Both the position numbers and the translations under genes were made by a program. The notes below the pieces were generated by a model. The model searched no databases. It saw only the letters and a list, made by a program, of their open reading frames with translations, and was not told the origin of the DNA. Positions 45,049 through 54,061 of a stretch of DNA of 60,466 nt are shown piece after piece (positions within the stretch are counted from its first letter, which is position 1; each line of letters starts with the position of its first letter). Source of the stretch: Gloeobacterales cyanobacterium ES-bin-313 (GTDB taxonomy: Bacteria > Cyanobacteriota > Cyanobacteriia > Gloeobacterales > Gloeobacteraceae); assembly GCA_014379585.1 (NCBI GenBank), contig JACMLN010000165.1, forward strand, positions 1-60,466, written 5' to 3'.

Positions 45049-45393
45049 ATGTCTATGAACAAGATGCTTGCCCCTGTATTGGCTCTGTCCCTACTCGGTG
45101 CGCCATTGCTTACCAGCGCTGCAGAAGCACAAGTGACAACAAGCCCAACCCTTACTGGTGGAACTCTCTATCAAACCCCCTACGGCAGTGCCTATCGTGG
45201 CTCCCGTGTCCAGGGTTTCCAAGGGGCAAATGGTCGCTCTGGTGTCGTGACGCCTAGATTTCGGGCCGTGAATGGCCCAAATGGTGCTTACGTAAATGGC
45301 ATCAATCGCGACTTTGGCTACAACAAAAATACTGGAGCCTACGGCTACCAGGGACGGTACCACAGCACTAGCAGCGCCTATGAAGATGATTAG
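45049..45393 (+). CDS. small secreted Gly/Tyr/Asn-rich protein
   Basis: A 114-residue protein with a clear Sec signal peptide (about residues 1-27, cleavage after AEA). The mature part is low-complexity, rich in Gly, Tyr, Asn, Ser and Arg, with short repeated themes such as TPYGSAYRGSRVQGFQGANG and NKNTGAYGYQGRY. It has no cysteine. I recognise no family; an envelope or matrix component is possible. AAAGGAG lies 9 bases before ATG. It is monocistronic, convergent with the deacetylase gene. Confidence 0.75.
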   Translation: MSMNKMLAPVLALSLLGAPLLTSAAEAQVTTSPTLTGGTLYQTPYGSAYRGSRVQGFQGANGRSGVVTPRFRAVNGPNGAYVNGINRDFGYNKNTGAYGYQGRYHSTSSAYEDD

Positions 45394-45430
45394 CCATTTT
45401 TGACATGCGACGTGTTAGGCAGGGCACGCA

Positions 45431-47131
45431 TCAGCGTGCCCCTACGGATTCTGGGGTGCTTTCTGTCGTCGGTGCAACCACGGACGGATGGACAAGGATA
45501 ACGTGGGGCACAATCCGACTGGGCATACTCTTTTCGGTGTGCCCAGTGACCAAGATCTTGCCCTGGTAAACTAACGAAGTCGAGAAACCTGAATCGAGAA
45601 GCACTGATTCGCGCATTCCTGCTGCTGCGAGACCTTTCGCCAACTGAGTAGCATTAATATTCGAAAGAGTGCCACCAACAACGGGAAGACCTTTTTGGTC
45701 GATGGCGAGAAAAGCCCGACGGCGAAACTCCGCGTGGTTGCTGAGTTTGAACTGAGCAATTTGCTTTGTGGTCAACGCTTTGCTGTCGTTGACAAGCCAA
45801 ATCCCGGCGACAAACATATCCGTGAGATCGTTCAGGTAGACCTGGGCAGATTCAAGGCTGCTGAAAGCCTCTGGGCTGTAGGGCACAAACCGAATTCCCG
45901 TCGGACTGATCAGCACCACTGGCCGTCCTCGCAAAGACTTGTCGAAGTCGGGATTGCCAGGGGTATAAACGCCTTCATTTTTGGCTAAGTACGGGCCAAC
46001 CATGTCGCTGTTGTCGCTGTGGAGCGCTTTCATCGCAAAGAAGCCACCGTTGACCCCCGCCGTAGCTGCTGCTTCTTTGACAAATGTTCCAACTGGAAAG
46101 CGTCCATTGGCATGGTTGGTGGTCAGATTACCACCGCTCACCCAGACGAGATGGGCAGGGCCGTAGGTCGCTTCATGTTTGGTGATCGGTGCATCGAGAT
46201 GGACAGTCGTATCCGGGGCAGCATCCATCACAGACAGCGCTAACTCGAGGCGCGTATCGATAAATCGCTGGACAGCTAACATGCTTGGTGACTGTTCGGC
46301 GTAGCCCAAATCCATGGTGAAGGACATCAAATAGCCTGCGTCGATGGCGGCTCTGCGTACCCGTTCATCTTGATTTCCCGTTGGATAGGCCAAGTACAAG
46401 ATTGGATGGCCTAACTTTTCTTCGAGGAGTTGCTTTGACTTGGTCATCTCGTTCTGCAAAGAAAGATCGGAGATCAGTCGCAGGTCGTCGGGATGATTCA
46501 CCGTGTGGGATTGAATGGCAACGAGACCCTCTTTGTCGATGGTTTCAAGCTGTTCCCAACGCATGTGTTCTTTGCTCGTCTTCACCCCAATGTAGGCGGT
46601 ATGCACAAAGAAAACGGCTGGATAATTGTATTCCTTGAGTAGTGGATAGGCATATTCGAAATGCCCCAAGTAGCCATCGTCGAAAGTGAGCAGAATCGGC
46701 TTGGGGGGAAGGGCTGCACCTGCATGGAGGTGGTCGTAAAGTTGCTGAATGGAAATTGGTGTTGCACCACTTTCGCGGATCCGGTCAAGTTGTTCACGAA
46801 GCTCTGTCTCCGTCGTATCGAACCAAACTTGCTTTTTGTGAACGACATCGTGGTACATAATCACCGGAACACGACCAAGACGCACGTTCGAGATGATCCC
46901 TTCTGGATCCGTTGGGATCGCAGCTACTTCGGCGGCGACGGGGACTGAGGCGGTCTCGACGGGAGTGGAAATAGCACTTGGGTTTGAGGAATTTGTGAGC
47001 CAGTAGCCAGCACCAACCCCAATCGCCCCCCCGATCAAAAGCACTGTCGCGAGTTGACGGAAGCGCTGTGTCGTTTTTTTCTTTTGCACCTGAAACCTCT
47101 TCGCCCTCTGTGACCTATCAAGTAATAACAT
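45431..47131 (-). CDS. polysaccharide deacetylase fused to a phosphodiester glycosidase domain
   Basis: A 566-residue protein with an N-terminal basic stretch and a single membrane anchor (about residues 27-46), so the body lies outside. Residues about 88-300 are a NodB-type carbohydrate esterase: VPVIMYHDVV, the first metal motif LLTFDDGYLGHFEYAYPLL with the catalytic and metal Asp pair, and QSHTVNHPDDLRL with the metal histidines. Residues about 320-555 are an NAGPA-like phosphodiester glycosidase domain: VSGGNLTTNHANGRFPVGTF, AGVNGGFFAM and VLLDSGFSTSLVYQGKI. The two activities on one chain suggest trimming of an acetylated surface or wall glycan. It is divergent from the GMC oxidoreductase gene. 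Confidence 0.88.
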   Translation of the reverse strand: MLLLDRSQRAKRFQVQKKKTTQRFRQLATVLLIGGAIGVGAGYWLTNSSNPSAISTPVETASVPVAAEVAAIPTDPEGIISNVRLGRVPVIMYHDVVHKKQVWFDTTETELREQLDRIRESGATPISIQQLYDHLHAGAALPPKPILLTFDDGYLGHFEYAYPLLKEYNYPAVFFVHTAYIGVKTSKEHMRWEQLETIDKEGLVAIQSHTVNHPDDLRLISDLSLQNEMTKSKQLLEEKLGHPILYLAYPTGNQDERVRRAAIDAGYLMSFTMDLGYAEQSPSMLAVQRFIDTRLELALSVMDAAPDTTVHLDAPITKHEATYGPAHLVWVSGGNLTTNHANGRFPVGTFVKEAAATAGVNGGFFAMKALHSDNSDMVGPYLAKNEGVYTPGNPDFDKSLRGRPVVLISPTGIRFVPYSPEAFSSLESAQVYLNDLTDMFVAGIWLVNDSKALTTKQIAQFKLSNHAEFRRRAFLAIDQKGLPVVGGTLSNINATQLAKGLAAAGMRESVLLDSGFSTSLVYQGKILVTGHTEKSMPSRIVPHVILVHPSVVAPTTESTPESVGAR

Positions 47132-47262
47132 CGAGCAGAATCACCTTGCTTAAAATCAGAGAAGGCGCTCTCCAATGCAAACGGAGAAACCCCCTCCGAA
47201 CTGACCCAGCGTGCCTGAGTATCCGTATATTCCTAAGTCGTCCTATCAAATCAGGAGTTTCC

Positions 47263-48831
47263 ATGGCAACCGAGCGCTACGACGTAATCATCATCGGTAC
47301 TGGCGCTGGGGGTGGCACCCTTGCCTATCACCTCGCTAGTAGCGGCAAACGCATTCTGATCTTGGAACGCGGCCCCTATTTGCCCCGCGAAAAAGCGAAC
47401 TGGGAGGCAAAGGCGGTCTACCAGGATGAGCGCTACCACACCACCGACCTGTGGCAGGACAAAGAAGGAAAACCGTTTCGGCCCGCTACGGGCTACTGGG
47501 TGGGGGGCAATACCAAGGTGTACGGGGCAGCCCTGTTGCGTCTGCGAGAACGAGATTTTGAGGCAGTCACCCACAAAGACGGCATCTCACCTGCATGGCC
47601 ATTGGGTTACAGCGACTTCGCGCCCTACTACGATCAAGCCGAACAACTCTACCAAGTGCACGGCGAGCGGGGCGAAGACCACACGGAGCCACCCAGTTCC
47701 GTACCCTATCCCTTTCCTGCGGTCAGCCATGAACCCCGTATGGCTCAGATTGCTGACGGCTTGAAACAGCAGGGACTCCAGCCTTTTCACTTGCCCCTCG
47801 GCATCAAACTCAACGAAGTGGATCGGGCCTTGAGTGCCTGCATTCGCTGCGATACCTGCGATGGCTTTCCCTGTCTTGTCCAAGCAAAAGCCGACGGCGA
47901 GATCGACGGGATACGTCTCGCCATCGCCCATAACAACGTGACGCTGAAAACCGAGGCTCAAGTCCTGCGTCTGCTCACCAGTCAGACAGGTCGCGAAGTC
48001 ACTGGAGTAGAAGTTTCAGAAGTCGATGGTCTAGTCACCTACACGGCGGATATTGTTGTCGTCGCCTGTGGATCCCTCAATTCCGCCGCGCTCCTGCTCA
48101 AGTCTGCCAACGAACAGCATCCCCAGGGACTTGCCAACAGCTCAGATCAAGTCGGGCGCAATTTCATGAAGCACTTGACCGTCGCGCTCGTCTCTTTGAC
48201 CCCAACCCCCAACGAGGCGGTCTACCAAAAGACCATAGCCGTCAGCGATTTTTATTGGGGGGCACCGGACTTTCCTTATCCGATGGGATTGGTACAAAAC
48301 ACGGGAAATGTCCTTAAAGATATGCTCCCCGCTGAAGCCCCTGCTCTGCTCGCCCCTTTTGTAAAACTCTCCCCCGGATTTGCTCTAGAGGAAATTGCTG
48401 AACGCACTACAGGCTGGTGGTTGCAGACAGAAGATTTGCCTGATCCCAAAAACCGCATCCACTGGGTAAAGGACAAAATCCAGGTGGACTATACCCTGAA
48501 CAACATCGAAGCCCGCGATCAATTGCTGAAGCGTTGGATCAATATTCTGAAAGCCGTCGAGAAAGCTGAGCATGTCATTCCCTTTGGCATCTATCCACGC
48601 ACCCTCATCCCCCTTCAAGCTGTCGGCCATCAGTGCGGAACCTGCCGATTTGGCACCGATCCTGCCACTTCTGTTTTGGATATTAACTGCCGTACCCACG
48701 ATGTCGATAACCTCTACGTCGTCGATGGCAGCTTTTTTCCTTCGAGTTCCGCTGTCAACCCGACGTTGACGATCATCGCCAATGCCCTGCGGGTTGGCGA
48801 TCATCTCTTGAAAAGACTCAGTGGTGCTTAA
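47263..48831 (+). CDS. GMC family oxidoreductase
   Basis: A flavin-dependent oxidoreductase of the glucose-methanol-choline family, 522 residues from ATG at 47263 with AGGAG ahead. The Rossmann motif is VIIIGTGAGGGTLAYHLASS near residue 8, followed by the FAD-linked Glu in ILILERGPYLPRE. The substrate-side active site is QCGTCRFGTDP with HQCGTC at about residue 454, and the C-terminal NPTLTIIANALRVGDH holds the catalytic His/Asn type pair. The substrate (sugar, alcohol or sterol-like) is unknown. It is monocistronic. Confidence 0.9.
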   Translation: MATERYDVIIIGTGAGGGTLAYHLASSGKRILILERGPYLPREKANWEAKAVYQDERYHTTDLWQDKEGKPFRPATGYWVGGNTKVYGAALLRLRERDFEAVTHKDGISPAWPLGYSDFAPYYDQAEQLYQVHGERGEDHTEPPSSVPYPFPAVSHEPRMAQIADGLKQQGLQPFHLPLGIKLNEVDRALSACIRCDTCDGFPCLVQAKADGEIDGIRLAIAHNNVTLKTEAQVLRLLTSQTGREVTGVEVSEVDGLVTYTADIVVVACGSLNSAALLLKSANEQHPQGLANSSDQVGRNFMKHLTVALVSLTPTPNEAVYQKTIAVSDFYWGAPDFPYPMGLVQNTGNVLKDMLPAEAPALLAPFVKLSPGFALEEIAERTTGWWLQTEDLPDPKNRIHWVKDKIQVDYTLNNIEARDQLLKRWINILKAVEKAEHVIPFGIYPRTLIPLQAVGHQCGTCRFGTDPATSVLDINCRTHDVDNLYVVDGSFFPSSSAVNPTLTIIANALRVGDHLLKRLSGA

Positions 48832-48899
48832 GAAGCAAACACAATTGCAGGTCGTCTACATTGAACCGACAGCCTTTTTGGATAGGCTCTTCAAAGCCG

Positions 48900-49484
48900 T
48901 TAGCCTTTTGTCTTGAGCACTGATTCGACGCGAATCCGTAAAGGCGGAAGCAGTTCTTCCTCGAACCAAGGGTTTCGACGCAGCCAGATATTATTGCGCG
49001 GGCTGGGATGGGGTAATGGCATAATACTTGGCCAGTGTTCCCGCCAAGCCTGCACTGTACGCGTTACCGATACCCGTGTATCAGGAAAATAGTGCGCCTG
49101 CGCATATTGACCGATGACTAGGGTGAGTTGCAAATGCTGAAGAGGTTGCATCAATTGTGCACGCCAAGCAGGGGCACACTCTGGACGTGGTGGCAGATCT
49201 CCTGCCTTGCCAGTACCAGGAAAACAGAAGCCCATCGGTAGGATGGCCACGCACTGGGGATCATAGAAGTTTTCGGAGCTGATACCTAGCCAACTGCGCA
49301 GACGTTCGCCGCTTGCGTCTTGGAAAGGGATACCGGAGACATGCGCCTTTCGGCCAGGTGCCTGGGATGCGATCAGAATGCGGGCTTGGGGATGCAATTG
49401 GAGAATCGGTCGTGGGCCAAGGGGCAGATGTTCCGCGCAAATAGTACAACAGCGAACTTCGTCAAGCAACGAGGTAAAAGACAT
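48900..49484 (-). CDS. uracil-DNA glycosylase family protein
   Basis: A 194-residue protein of the uracil-DNA glycosylase superfamily. ARILIASQAPGRKAHVSGIP holds the first active-site motif, followed by FQDASGERLRSWLG. The second motif is PLPHPSPRNNIWLRRNPWF with the conserved His. An N-terminal VRCCTICAEHLP cysteine cluster is like that of the iron-sulphur group, but only part of the four-cysteine set is apparent. The family removes uracil or other damaged bases, although some members have unknown activity. ATG at 49484 is preferred over an upstream frame extension. Confidence 0.82.
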   Translation of the reverse strand: MSFTSLLDEVRCCTICAEHLPLGPRPILQLHPQARILIASQAPGRKAHVSGIPFQDASGERLRSWLGISSENFYDPQCVAILPMGFCFPGTGKAGDLPPRPECAPAWRAQLMQPLQHLQLTLVIGQYAQAHYFPDTRVSVTRTVQAWREHWPSIMPLPHPSPRNNIWLRRNPWFEEELLPPLRIRVESVLKTKG

Positions 49485-49642
49485 AAGGCAGCAAACTCTG
49501 ATGGAGGCGCAAGGGTTTTGCACTCCTATTTTCTTCTCCAATAAACTTCGCACAGAGTACTGCTCAGCATTCAAGTTCCTCCTTGCCCAAAATAGGCAGT
49601 GAAGTTTACATTTGACTGGGTTATTTCATTAGGTGTCGTCGA

Positions 49643-50137
49643 ATGCAGTATCACCTCGCCCAACTCAACATTGCGCGCATGAAGGGCGAGATTGACTCAC
49701 CCGTGATGGCAAGCTTTGTTGCTCGGCTCGATGAAATCAATGCCCTTGCCGAATTCAGCCCTGGTTTTGTCTGGCGCTTGAAAACCGAAGCGGGGGATGC
49801 AACATCAATTCAGCTTTACGAAGATGATCGGATCATCGTCAATTTCTCCGTCTGGGAAGATCTCGGCAGCCTGCGGGAATTCGTCTACCGCACAATGCAT
49901 GGAGCGGTGATGAGACAGCGCCGAGACTGGTTCGAGCGCATGGAAGATTTTTACTACGTCCTGTGGTGGGTTCCCGCCGGAAGCATTCCCAGTCTGGAAG
50001 CAGCCAAAGAGCGCCTTGAATATCTTCGGGTTCACCGGGAGACTGCCTACGCTTTTACCTTTGCAGATCCAAAACCTTCGCCGGAAATATCTATAGATAT
50101 CGACCTGAGCGGTGTGCGTGACGGCTGTCCAGCTTAG
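49643..50137 (+). CDS. DUF3291 protein
   Basis: A 164-residue protein of the DUF3291 family: HLAQLNIARMKGEIDSPVMA at the N-terminus, SPGFVWRLKTEAGDATSI, NFSVWEDLGSLREFVYRTMH and RRDWFERMEDFYYVLWWVPAG. This is a dimeric alpha/beta-barrel (ABM-like) fold with an unknown ligand or reaction. It is alone, convergent with the HPP gene with 4 bases between the stops. Confidence 0.85.
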   Translation: MQYHLAQLNIARMKGEIDSPVMASFVARLDEINALAEFSPGFVWRLKTEAGDATSIQLYEDDRIIVNFSVWEDLGSLREFVYRTMHGAVMRQRRDWFERMEDFYYVLWWVPAGSIPSLEAAKERLEYLRVHRETAYAFTFADPKPSPEISIDIDLSGVRDGCPA

Positions 50138-50141
50138 TGCT

Positions 50142-50693
50142 CTAAAACCAGTGCCTCGGATAGGTGCGTCCAGGTGCAAAAGTGCTGAAAGCAAAAGTGC
50201 AACAGACTAAGACCAACGACCCACAAAATACTGGTGCCAGGATGAATGGCCAAGAGGCATGACTCATGACGCCAACAAGAGCCACAGCACCCGCCGGTGG
50301 ATGAACAGATCGCGTCCATTGCATGGCTGCAATCGCTGTCGCCACGGCTAATGCCATCACCAAAGGCTGTGCCCCAAATAGAGCAACGAGGGCAACTGCA
50401 ATACAGGCACTCAGGCAATTGCCTAGCAAGACGTTGCGTGGCTGGGCTAGCGGACTATCAGGGACACCAAACACCAGTACACTCGTCGCTCCAAAAGGCG
50501 CAATGACCAGCGGGTAACCCGTGCCAAGACTCAAATACGCAAGAGCGCCGATACCAACGATCGCTCCAGCCCAAGACAATAGAATCTGTTGGTTGGAAAA
50601 TTGGGGTTGAACATCTTTATGGGCACCAGTGCCTCCGAGTAGTTTTCCCAAAGCAGTAAATCTGTTGCGCCGACTTGCCCACATATTTTTCAT
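50142..50693 (-). CDS. HPP family membrane protein
   Basis: A 183-residue inner-membrane protein of the HPP family with about five helices. The signature RSVHPPAGAVALVGVM includes the HPP motif near the third helix; FGATSVLVFGVPDSPLAQPR is also typical. Relatives in chloroplasts have been linked to nitrite transport; there are no nitrogen genes close by to support this here. The N-terminus is basic (ASRRNRFTALGK). AT-rich DNA lies upstream. Confidence 0.85.
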   Translation of the reverse strand: MKNMWASRRNRFTALGKLLGGTGAHKDVQPQFSNQQILLSWAGAIVGIGALAYLSLGTGYPLVIAPFGATSVLVFGVPDSPLAQPRNVLLGNCLSACIAVALVALFGAQPLVMALAVATAIAAMQWTRSVHPPAGAVALVGVMSHASWPFILAPVFCGSLVLVCCTFAFSTFAPGRTYPRHWF

Positions 50694-50801
50694 ATGCTTA
50701 CCAGTTACACTAAAATGTTCAAATCAAACATAACAAAAAATTATGTTGTTTTTGTAACAAAATTTTTGACATGTTTTATAAGTATAAGTTATGAATTTTG
50801 G

Positions 50802-50891
50802 CTATTCGCTTGCTGAGAGCCGTGGCCACTGGTCGTTGTACAGGACGATTCGATACCCATCGTGGTCTTCGAAGGTGACACCGTGCTCGCC
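50802..50891 (-). pseudogene. remnant of a glyoxalase/VOC family gene (C-terminal fragment)
   Basis: A minus-strand frame reads GEHGVTFEDHDGYRIVLYND and ends at the stop at 50802. This is the last strand pair of a vicinal-oxygen-chelate (glyoxalase-like) domain, where VTFxDPDGYxIxLxx is very common. A stop lies just before it at 50892, and the rest of the gene is absent. It sits between the HPP and CAP genes and marks gene loss or recombination. Confidence 0.6.
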
Positions 50892-50921
50892 CTAGTAGGG
50901 ATTGAAATCAGCTTACTGGTT

Positions 50922-51575
50922 TCACCGTGTCTTCAATCGAGTTGGGGTACTGTTTGCGCGGGCGGTACGTGGAGCAGGGATCGGGGGTGCGGTCAGAATC
51001 ACATAGTAGTATATATATGTACTTCTTGGATTGCAGGCCATACCGATGCCCACCTCTGTATGGCTGCGAAAGGGACGGGCGGTAGCGAGCAGGTGAGCCC
51101 GATGTTCCGCACCGGGTACGCCATAATCGATCACTAATTGATCGATCGCCTCATTGGCATTAGAAGCACCTGAAGCAAGGGATTCGACCGTATTCGCTTG
51201 AGAATCGAGAGGATAGTCCCTGGGCAGAGGATAGCCAGACATCACGAGGCGTCGATTGGGACCTAAGCCATTTGGTTGGGTATGCGCAAAGTAGTTATAG
51301 CGAGCCATACTCTGCGCTTTTTGCCGTGCCACTCGTGCGAGGTGCGGATTCCAATGTAAGGGTGGGGATGGAGCGAGTTGATCGTGGCTAAAACCGTTGC
51401 GCTGCGCATAGGGAACTGGAGCAGAGCGGATCAAATTGAGATATTCCGAAGAGAGCCTATCCTGCCCACTCAGATCTGCACATGGCTCCTCAGCAACAGC
51501 AGATCTGCTTGGGAGAAAATTCATCAGTATAAACACGGTAGAAATCACGCGAACTTTTAGCGTGTTAGTTTTCAT
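50922..51575 (-). CDS. secreted CAP-domain protein
   Basis: A 217-residue protein with a signal peptide (about residues 1-27) and a CAP (SCP/PR-1-like) domain: YLNLIRSAPVPYAQRNGF, LARVARQKAQSMARYNYFAH with the conserved histidine, a SGYP region, NANEAIDQLVIDYGVPGAEH and HTEVGIGMACN. Bacterial CAP proteins are secreted, and their exact activity is often unknown. The C-terminal tail APPIPAPRTARANSTPTRLK is low in complexity. ATG at 51575 is preferred over the preceding TTG. Confidence 0.85.
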   Translation of the reverse strand: MKTNTLKVRVISTVFILMNFLPSRSAVAEEPCADLSGQDRLSSEYLNLIRSAPVPYAQRNGFSHDQLAPSPPLHWNPHLARVARQKAQSMARYNYFAHTQPNGLGPNRRLVMSGYPLPRDYPLDSQANTVESLASGASNANEAIDQLVIDYGVPGAEHRAHLLATARPFRSHTEVGIGMACNPRSTYIYYYVILTAPPIPAPRTARANSTPTRLKTR

Positions 51576-52155
51576 AACTTTTGATAAAAGCAAATAAAAT
51601 TTTAGACCAGAAAAGAAACTTAAGGAGATTAAAAAATTCCAGACTATTTTCTAGAAACTCTGATAGAAGAGAGCTCTAGCTTTTATAGGCAAGGATTTAT
51701 AACATCACTAAAAAACATTTAGGGGAAGTAGGAATAACAAGAAGCATCCAGAATTTTCACGAAAACAGCATCGGCATAGGTACCCAATACTCAGTGAAAT
51801 TACATAGCCACTTGCAGTACCCTCAGTGTTTGCCGAAGGCAATGACGAGTTGCGTTGCAGAATCTCCGCAAAGGTGAGCGCGGTCTGGCGAATCGATGCT
51901 GGGGAGGGGCAATCGGATTTTCTGGCTTCACGCCCTGCAACTCCTGCGCTATACAGGCGGAAACATCACCAAAAATTTCGGATTAAGCCTTTTTAATCCA
52001 TTTTTGGAGCAGTTACGTACACCTTGTGTAGGTTCATTTTTGTAGGAGATAATCCGTGCACCGCGCCATTGCCCTCGTTTTACCTGCTTACATCGCCACC
52101 TTTCGGTGTGGCTACCGAAATATTGATATCCTGCAACGCTGAAGCGCGAAGCGCA
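51576..52155. other. long intergenic region
   Basis: 580 bases with no clear gene. The first half (51576-51830) is AT-rich; the part from about 51830 to 52155 is more GC-rich. I see a 7-bp hairpin GGATTAA/TTAATCC (51980-51999) and one small candidate frame at 52056. The GC-rich half could be gene debris, but no family was recognised. Confidence 0.5.
52056..52142 (+). CDS. candidate 28-residue ORF
   Basis: GTG at 52056 has a good AGGAG seven bases upstream, and the frame runs 28 codons (HRAIALVLPAYIATFRCGYR is the core) to TGA at 52142. The hydrophobic stretch might sit in a membrane. It has no similarity that I know. The downstream gene is on the other strand, so it is not its leader. A chance frame is quite possible. 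Confidence 0.25.
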   Translation: MHRAIALVLPAYIATFRCGYRNIDILQR

Positions 52156-52671
52156 CTATCGACAGGCTGCAAGGTGAAAGCGTAGCACGCGTTGCGCGTT
52201 GCGCACTCGGCTTTTGACCGTCCCCAAAGGAGTCTTCAGATGGCCAGCGATTTGGGTTTGACTCAGCCCATTAAAGTAGGCAAGTTCCAAAACGAGACGC
52301 TGGTGGGTAGATAAGTGTGGCATTGCTTGGTGCACTTGTTCGGCACGCTCTGCAGCAACAGCACGGTCGAGGGGGGACGCAATTGGTTCTGAGAGAATCG
52401 TGCCGAGGCGTTCATGGGCACGTTGCTTCACTCCCTTGGTACGCAAACGATCGATGGCACGGCAACGGGTCATCGTGCGCAAAAAATGAACAATCGAACC
52501 CCGTTCTGGGTTGAACTGGTTGTTGCGGAGGAGTCCTAGAAAAATATCCTGGGTCAGATCTTCCGCATCTTGGGCGTTTTTAAGCAGTGGATAGGCTGTC
52601 CAGTACACCAAAGATCGATACTCTCTATAGAGATTCGTTGCCATTTGGCGATTCGTGCATCCCTGAGGCAT
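52156..52671 (-). CDS. ECF-type sigma-70 factor
   Basis: A 171-residue extracytoplasmic-function sigma factor. Region 2 covers YREYRSLVYWTAYPLLKNAQ and DAEDLTQDIFLGLL; the core-binding and -10 recognition helix is MTRCRAIDRLRTKG. Region 4 covers LSTHQRLVLELAYFNGLSQT followed by the helix-turn-helix QIAGHLKTPLGTVKSRVRNA. GAAGGAC lies before ATG at 52671, which is favoured over ATG at 52746, which has no good site. No anti-sigma gene is adjacent; the divergent neighbour is a GAF sensor kinase. Confidence 0.9.
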   Translation of the reverse strand: MPQGCTNRQMATNLYREYRSLVYWTAYPLLKNAQDAEDLTQDIFLGLLRNNQFNPERGSIVHFLRTMTRCRAIDRLRTKGVKQRAHERLGTILSEPIASPLDRAVAAERAEQVHQAMPHLSTHQRLVLELAYFNGLSQTQIAGHLKTPLGTVKSRVRNAQRVLRFHLAACR

Positions 52672-52823
52672 AACGTAGTCCTTCTGTGTTTTTAACAGGA
52701 TGTCAAACTGGTTTGAGCACTCCCTGAGGAAAACACCAGGATCCATGCAAGATTAGCTGAAGAGGAATTTATGTATTTTTTAGCCTGTACTCCCAAATTA
52801 TTCAGCAAATACTCAGCTAGTGA

Positions 52824-54056
52824 ATGACAATGTCTACCCCAACGCCTTCTTCCTGGCCAAATGCACAGCGATTGCTTGAAATCCTGCATTCCCTGAGCTA
52901 CAGAACTACAGACCTTTCCAACTACCTCAAGATGATCGCTGACGGGGTGAGCGAGTTGCTGCGTGTCGACTGGTCAGTAGTAACTTTATGTGATACAAGT
53001 AACGAAAAAGTATTGGCGAGCAGTATTGACTTAGATGGCGTACTGGAGGGCTCTCTCCACGGCAGAGTAACGAGCTATGTAGTTTCCAGTGGCCAGATTC
53101 TTGCCATTGAAGACATACAGAAACAGCCAGAATTCGGGAAAATGTCAGTAGGCTATCGTGCCTACCTCGGTGTCCCCCTACGTACTTCTCAAGATGCAGT
53201 GATTGGCACCATTTGTTCGTTACATCGGCAGCCTCGAAAGTTTGAGGCCAATGAATTAAAGATCGTTGAGATGTTTGCTGAGCGAGCCGCAATTAGTTTA
53301 GATAACTATTCTCTTTACGAGCGTGAACGCCACTTTCACCAAAATCTTGAAACAGAAATCGAACTACGCACCCAACAACTGCGCGATGCACAATTACAGC
53401 TGATCAAGAAAGAGCGTCTTGCAGCCATCGGCCAATTTTCAGCTTCGATTGTCCATGAAATTCGCAGCCCCCTTACCACCATCGGTGGGGTACTGCGCCA
53501 TCTCCAAAAGATCGCATTGCCCGAACTTTCCAAAGAGCGCCTCGGTCTTGCCATTGAAGAGACTGACCGCCTAGAGCGATTGATGTCAGAGATTTTGCTG
53601 TTTGCGCGACCCGACAATCTACAACAGTTTCCGGTCGATCTTGAGAATTTGGTGGGTCAGACAGTCGAAGAATTCCAAGCCTTAGGCCAACAAATGTCCT
53701 GCACCACTATCGGTTCGGCCAGACCCTTCCAAGCAGATCCAGATAAGCTCAAACAGGTATTCATCAATATTGGTCGCAATGCGTGTGAAGCAGTGAATCG
53801 TAGCGACCTGATTGCCTGGAGGATCGACTGGTCTTCGCCTGTGAGCGTCGAAATCAGTATCAACAATGGTGGTGAACTGATTGAGCCTGAAACATTAATG
53901 CGCTTGACAGAGCCGTTTTTTTCGACGAAACAGGCCGGAACCGGATTGGGTCTCGCCATCGTCAAGAATATCGTTGAGGCGCATCAAGGCAAGATCACGA
54001 TTTCCTCAACCCCAGAAACGAAAACGACAGTCAGCATCCATCTACCTACAGGCTGA
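52824..54056 (+). CDS. GAF-domain sensor histidine kinase
   Basis: A 410-residue soluble kinase. The GAF domain covers about residues 20-165 (SYRTTDLSNYLKMIADGVSE, DWSVVTLCDTSNEKVLASS, YRAYLGVPLRTSQDAVIGTI). A coiled coil of about 30 residues follows, with many Glu/Gln. The phosphoacceptor box is FSASIVHEIRSPLTTIGG with His211, and the ATPase domain has the boxes NIGRNACEAV, LTEPFFSTK and [11 protein letters not shown]. The GAF domain has no obvious bilin cysteine. No transmembrane part is present, so it senses an internal signal. It is convergent with the OmpR-type gene 5 bases away, which may or may not be its partner. Confidence 0.88.
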   Translation: MTMSTPTPSSWPNAQRLLEILHSLSYRTTDLSNYLKMIADGVSELLRVDWSVVTLCDTSNEKVLASSIDLDGVLEGSLHGRVTSYVVSSGQILAIEDIQKQPEFGKMSVGYRAYLGVPLRTSQDAVIGTICSLHRQPRKFEANELKIVEMFAERAAISLDNYSLYERERHFHQNLETEIELRTQQLRDAQLQLIKKERLAAIGQFSASIVHEIRSPLTTIGGVLRHLQKIALPELSKERLGLAIEETDRLERLMSEILLFARPDNLQQFPVDLENLVGQTVEEFQALGQQMSCTTIGSARPFQADPDKLKQVFINIGRNACEAVNRSDLIAWRIDWSSPVSVEISINNGGELIEPETLMRLTEPFFSTKQAGTGLGLAIVKNIVEAHQGKITISSTPETKTTVSIHLPTG

Positions 54057-54061
54057 ATTGG

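Noticed and set aside
44844-45062. Minus-strand frame of 72 codons before the secreted protein gene
   Set aside because: AT-rich with no motif, and it runs over the ribosome-binding site and start of the real gene on the other strand.
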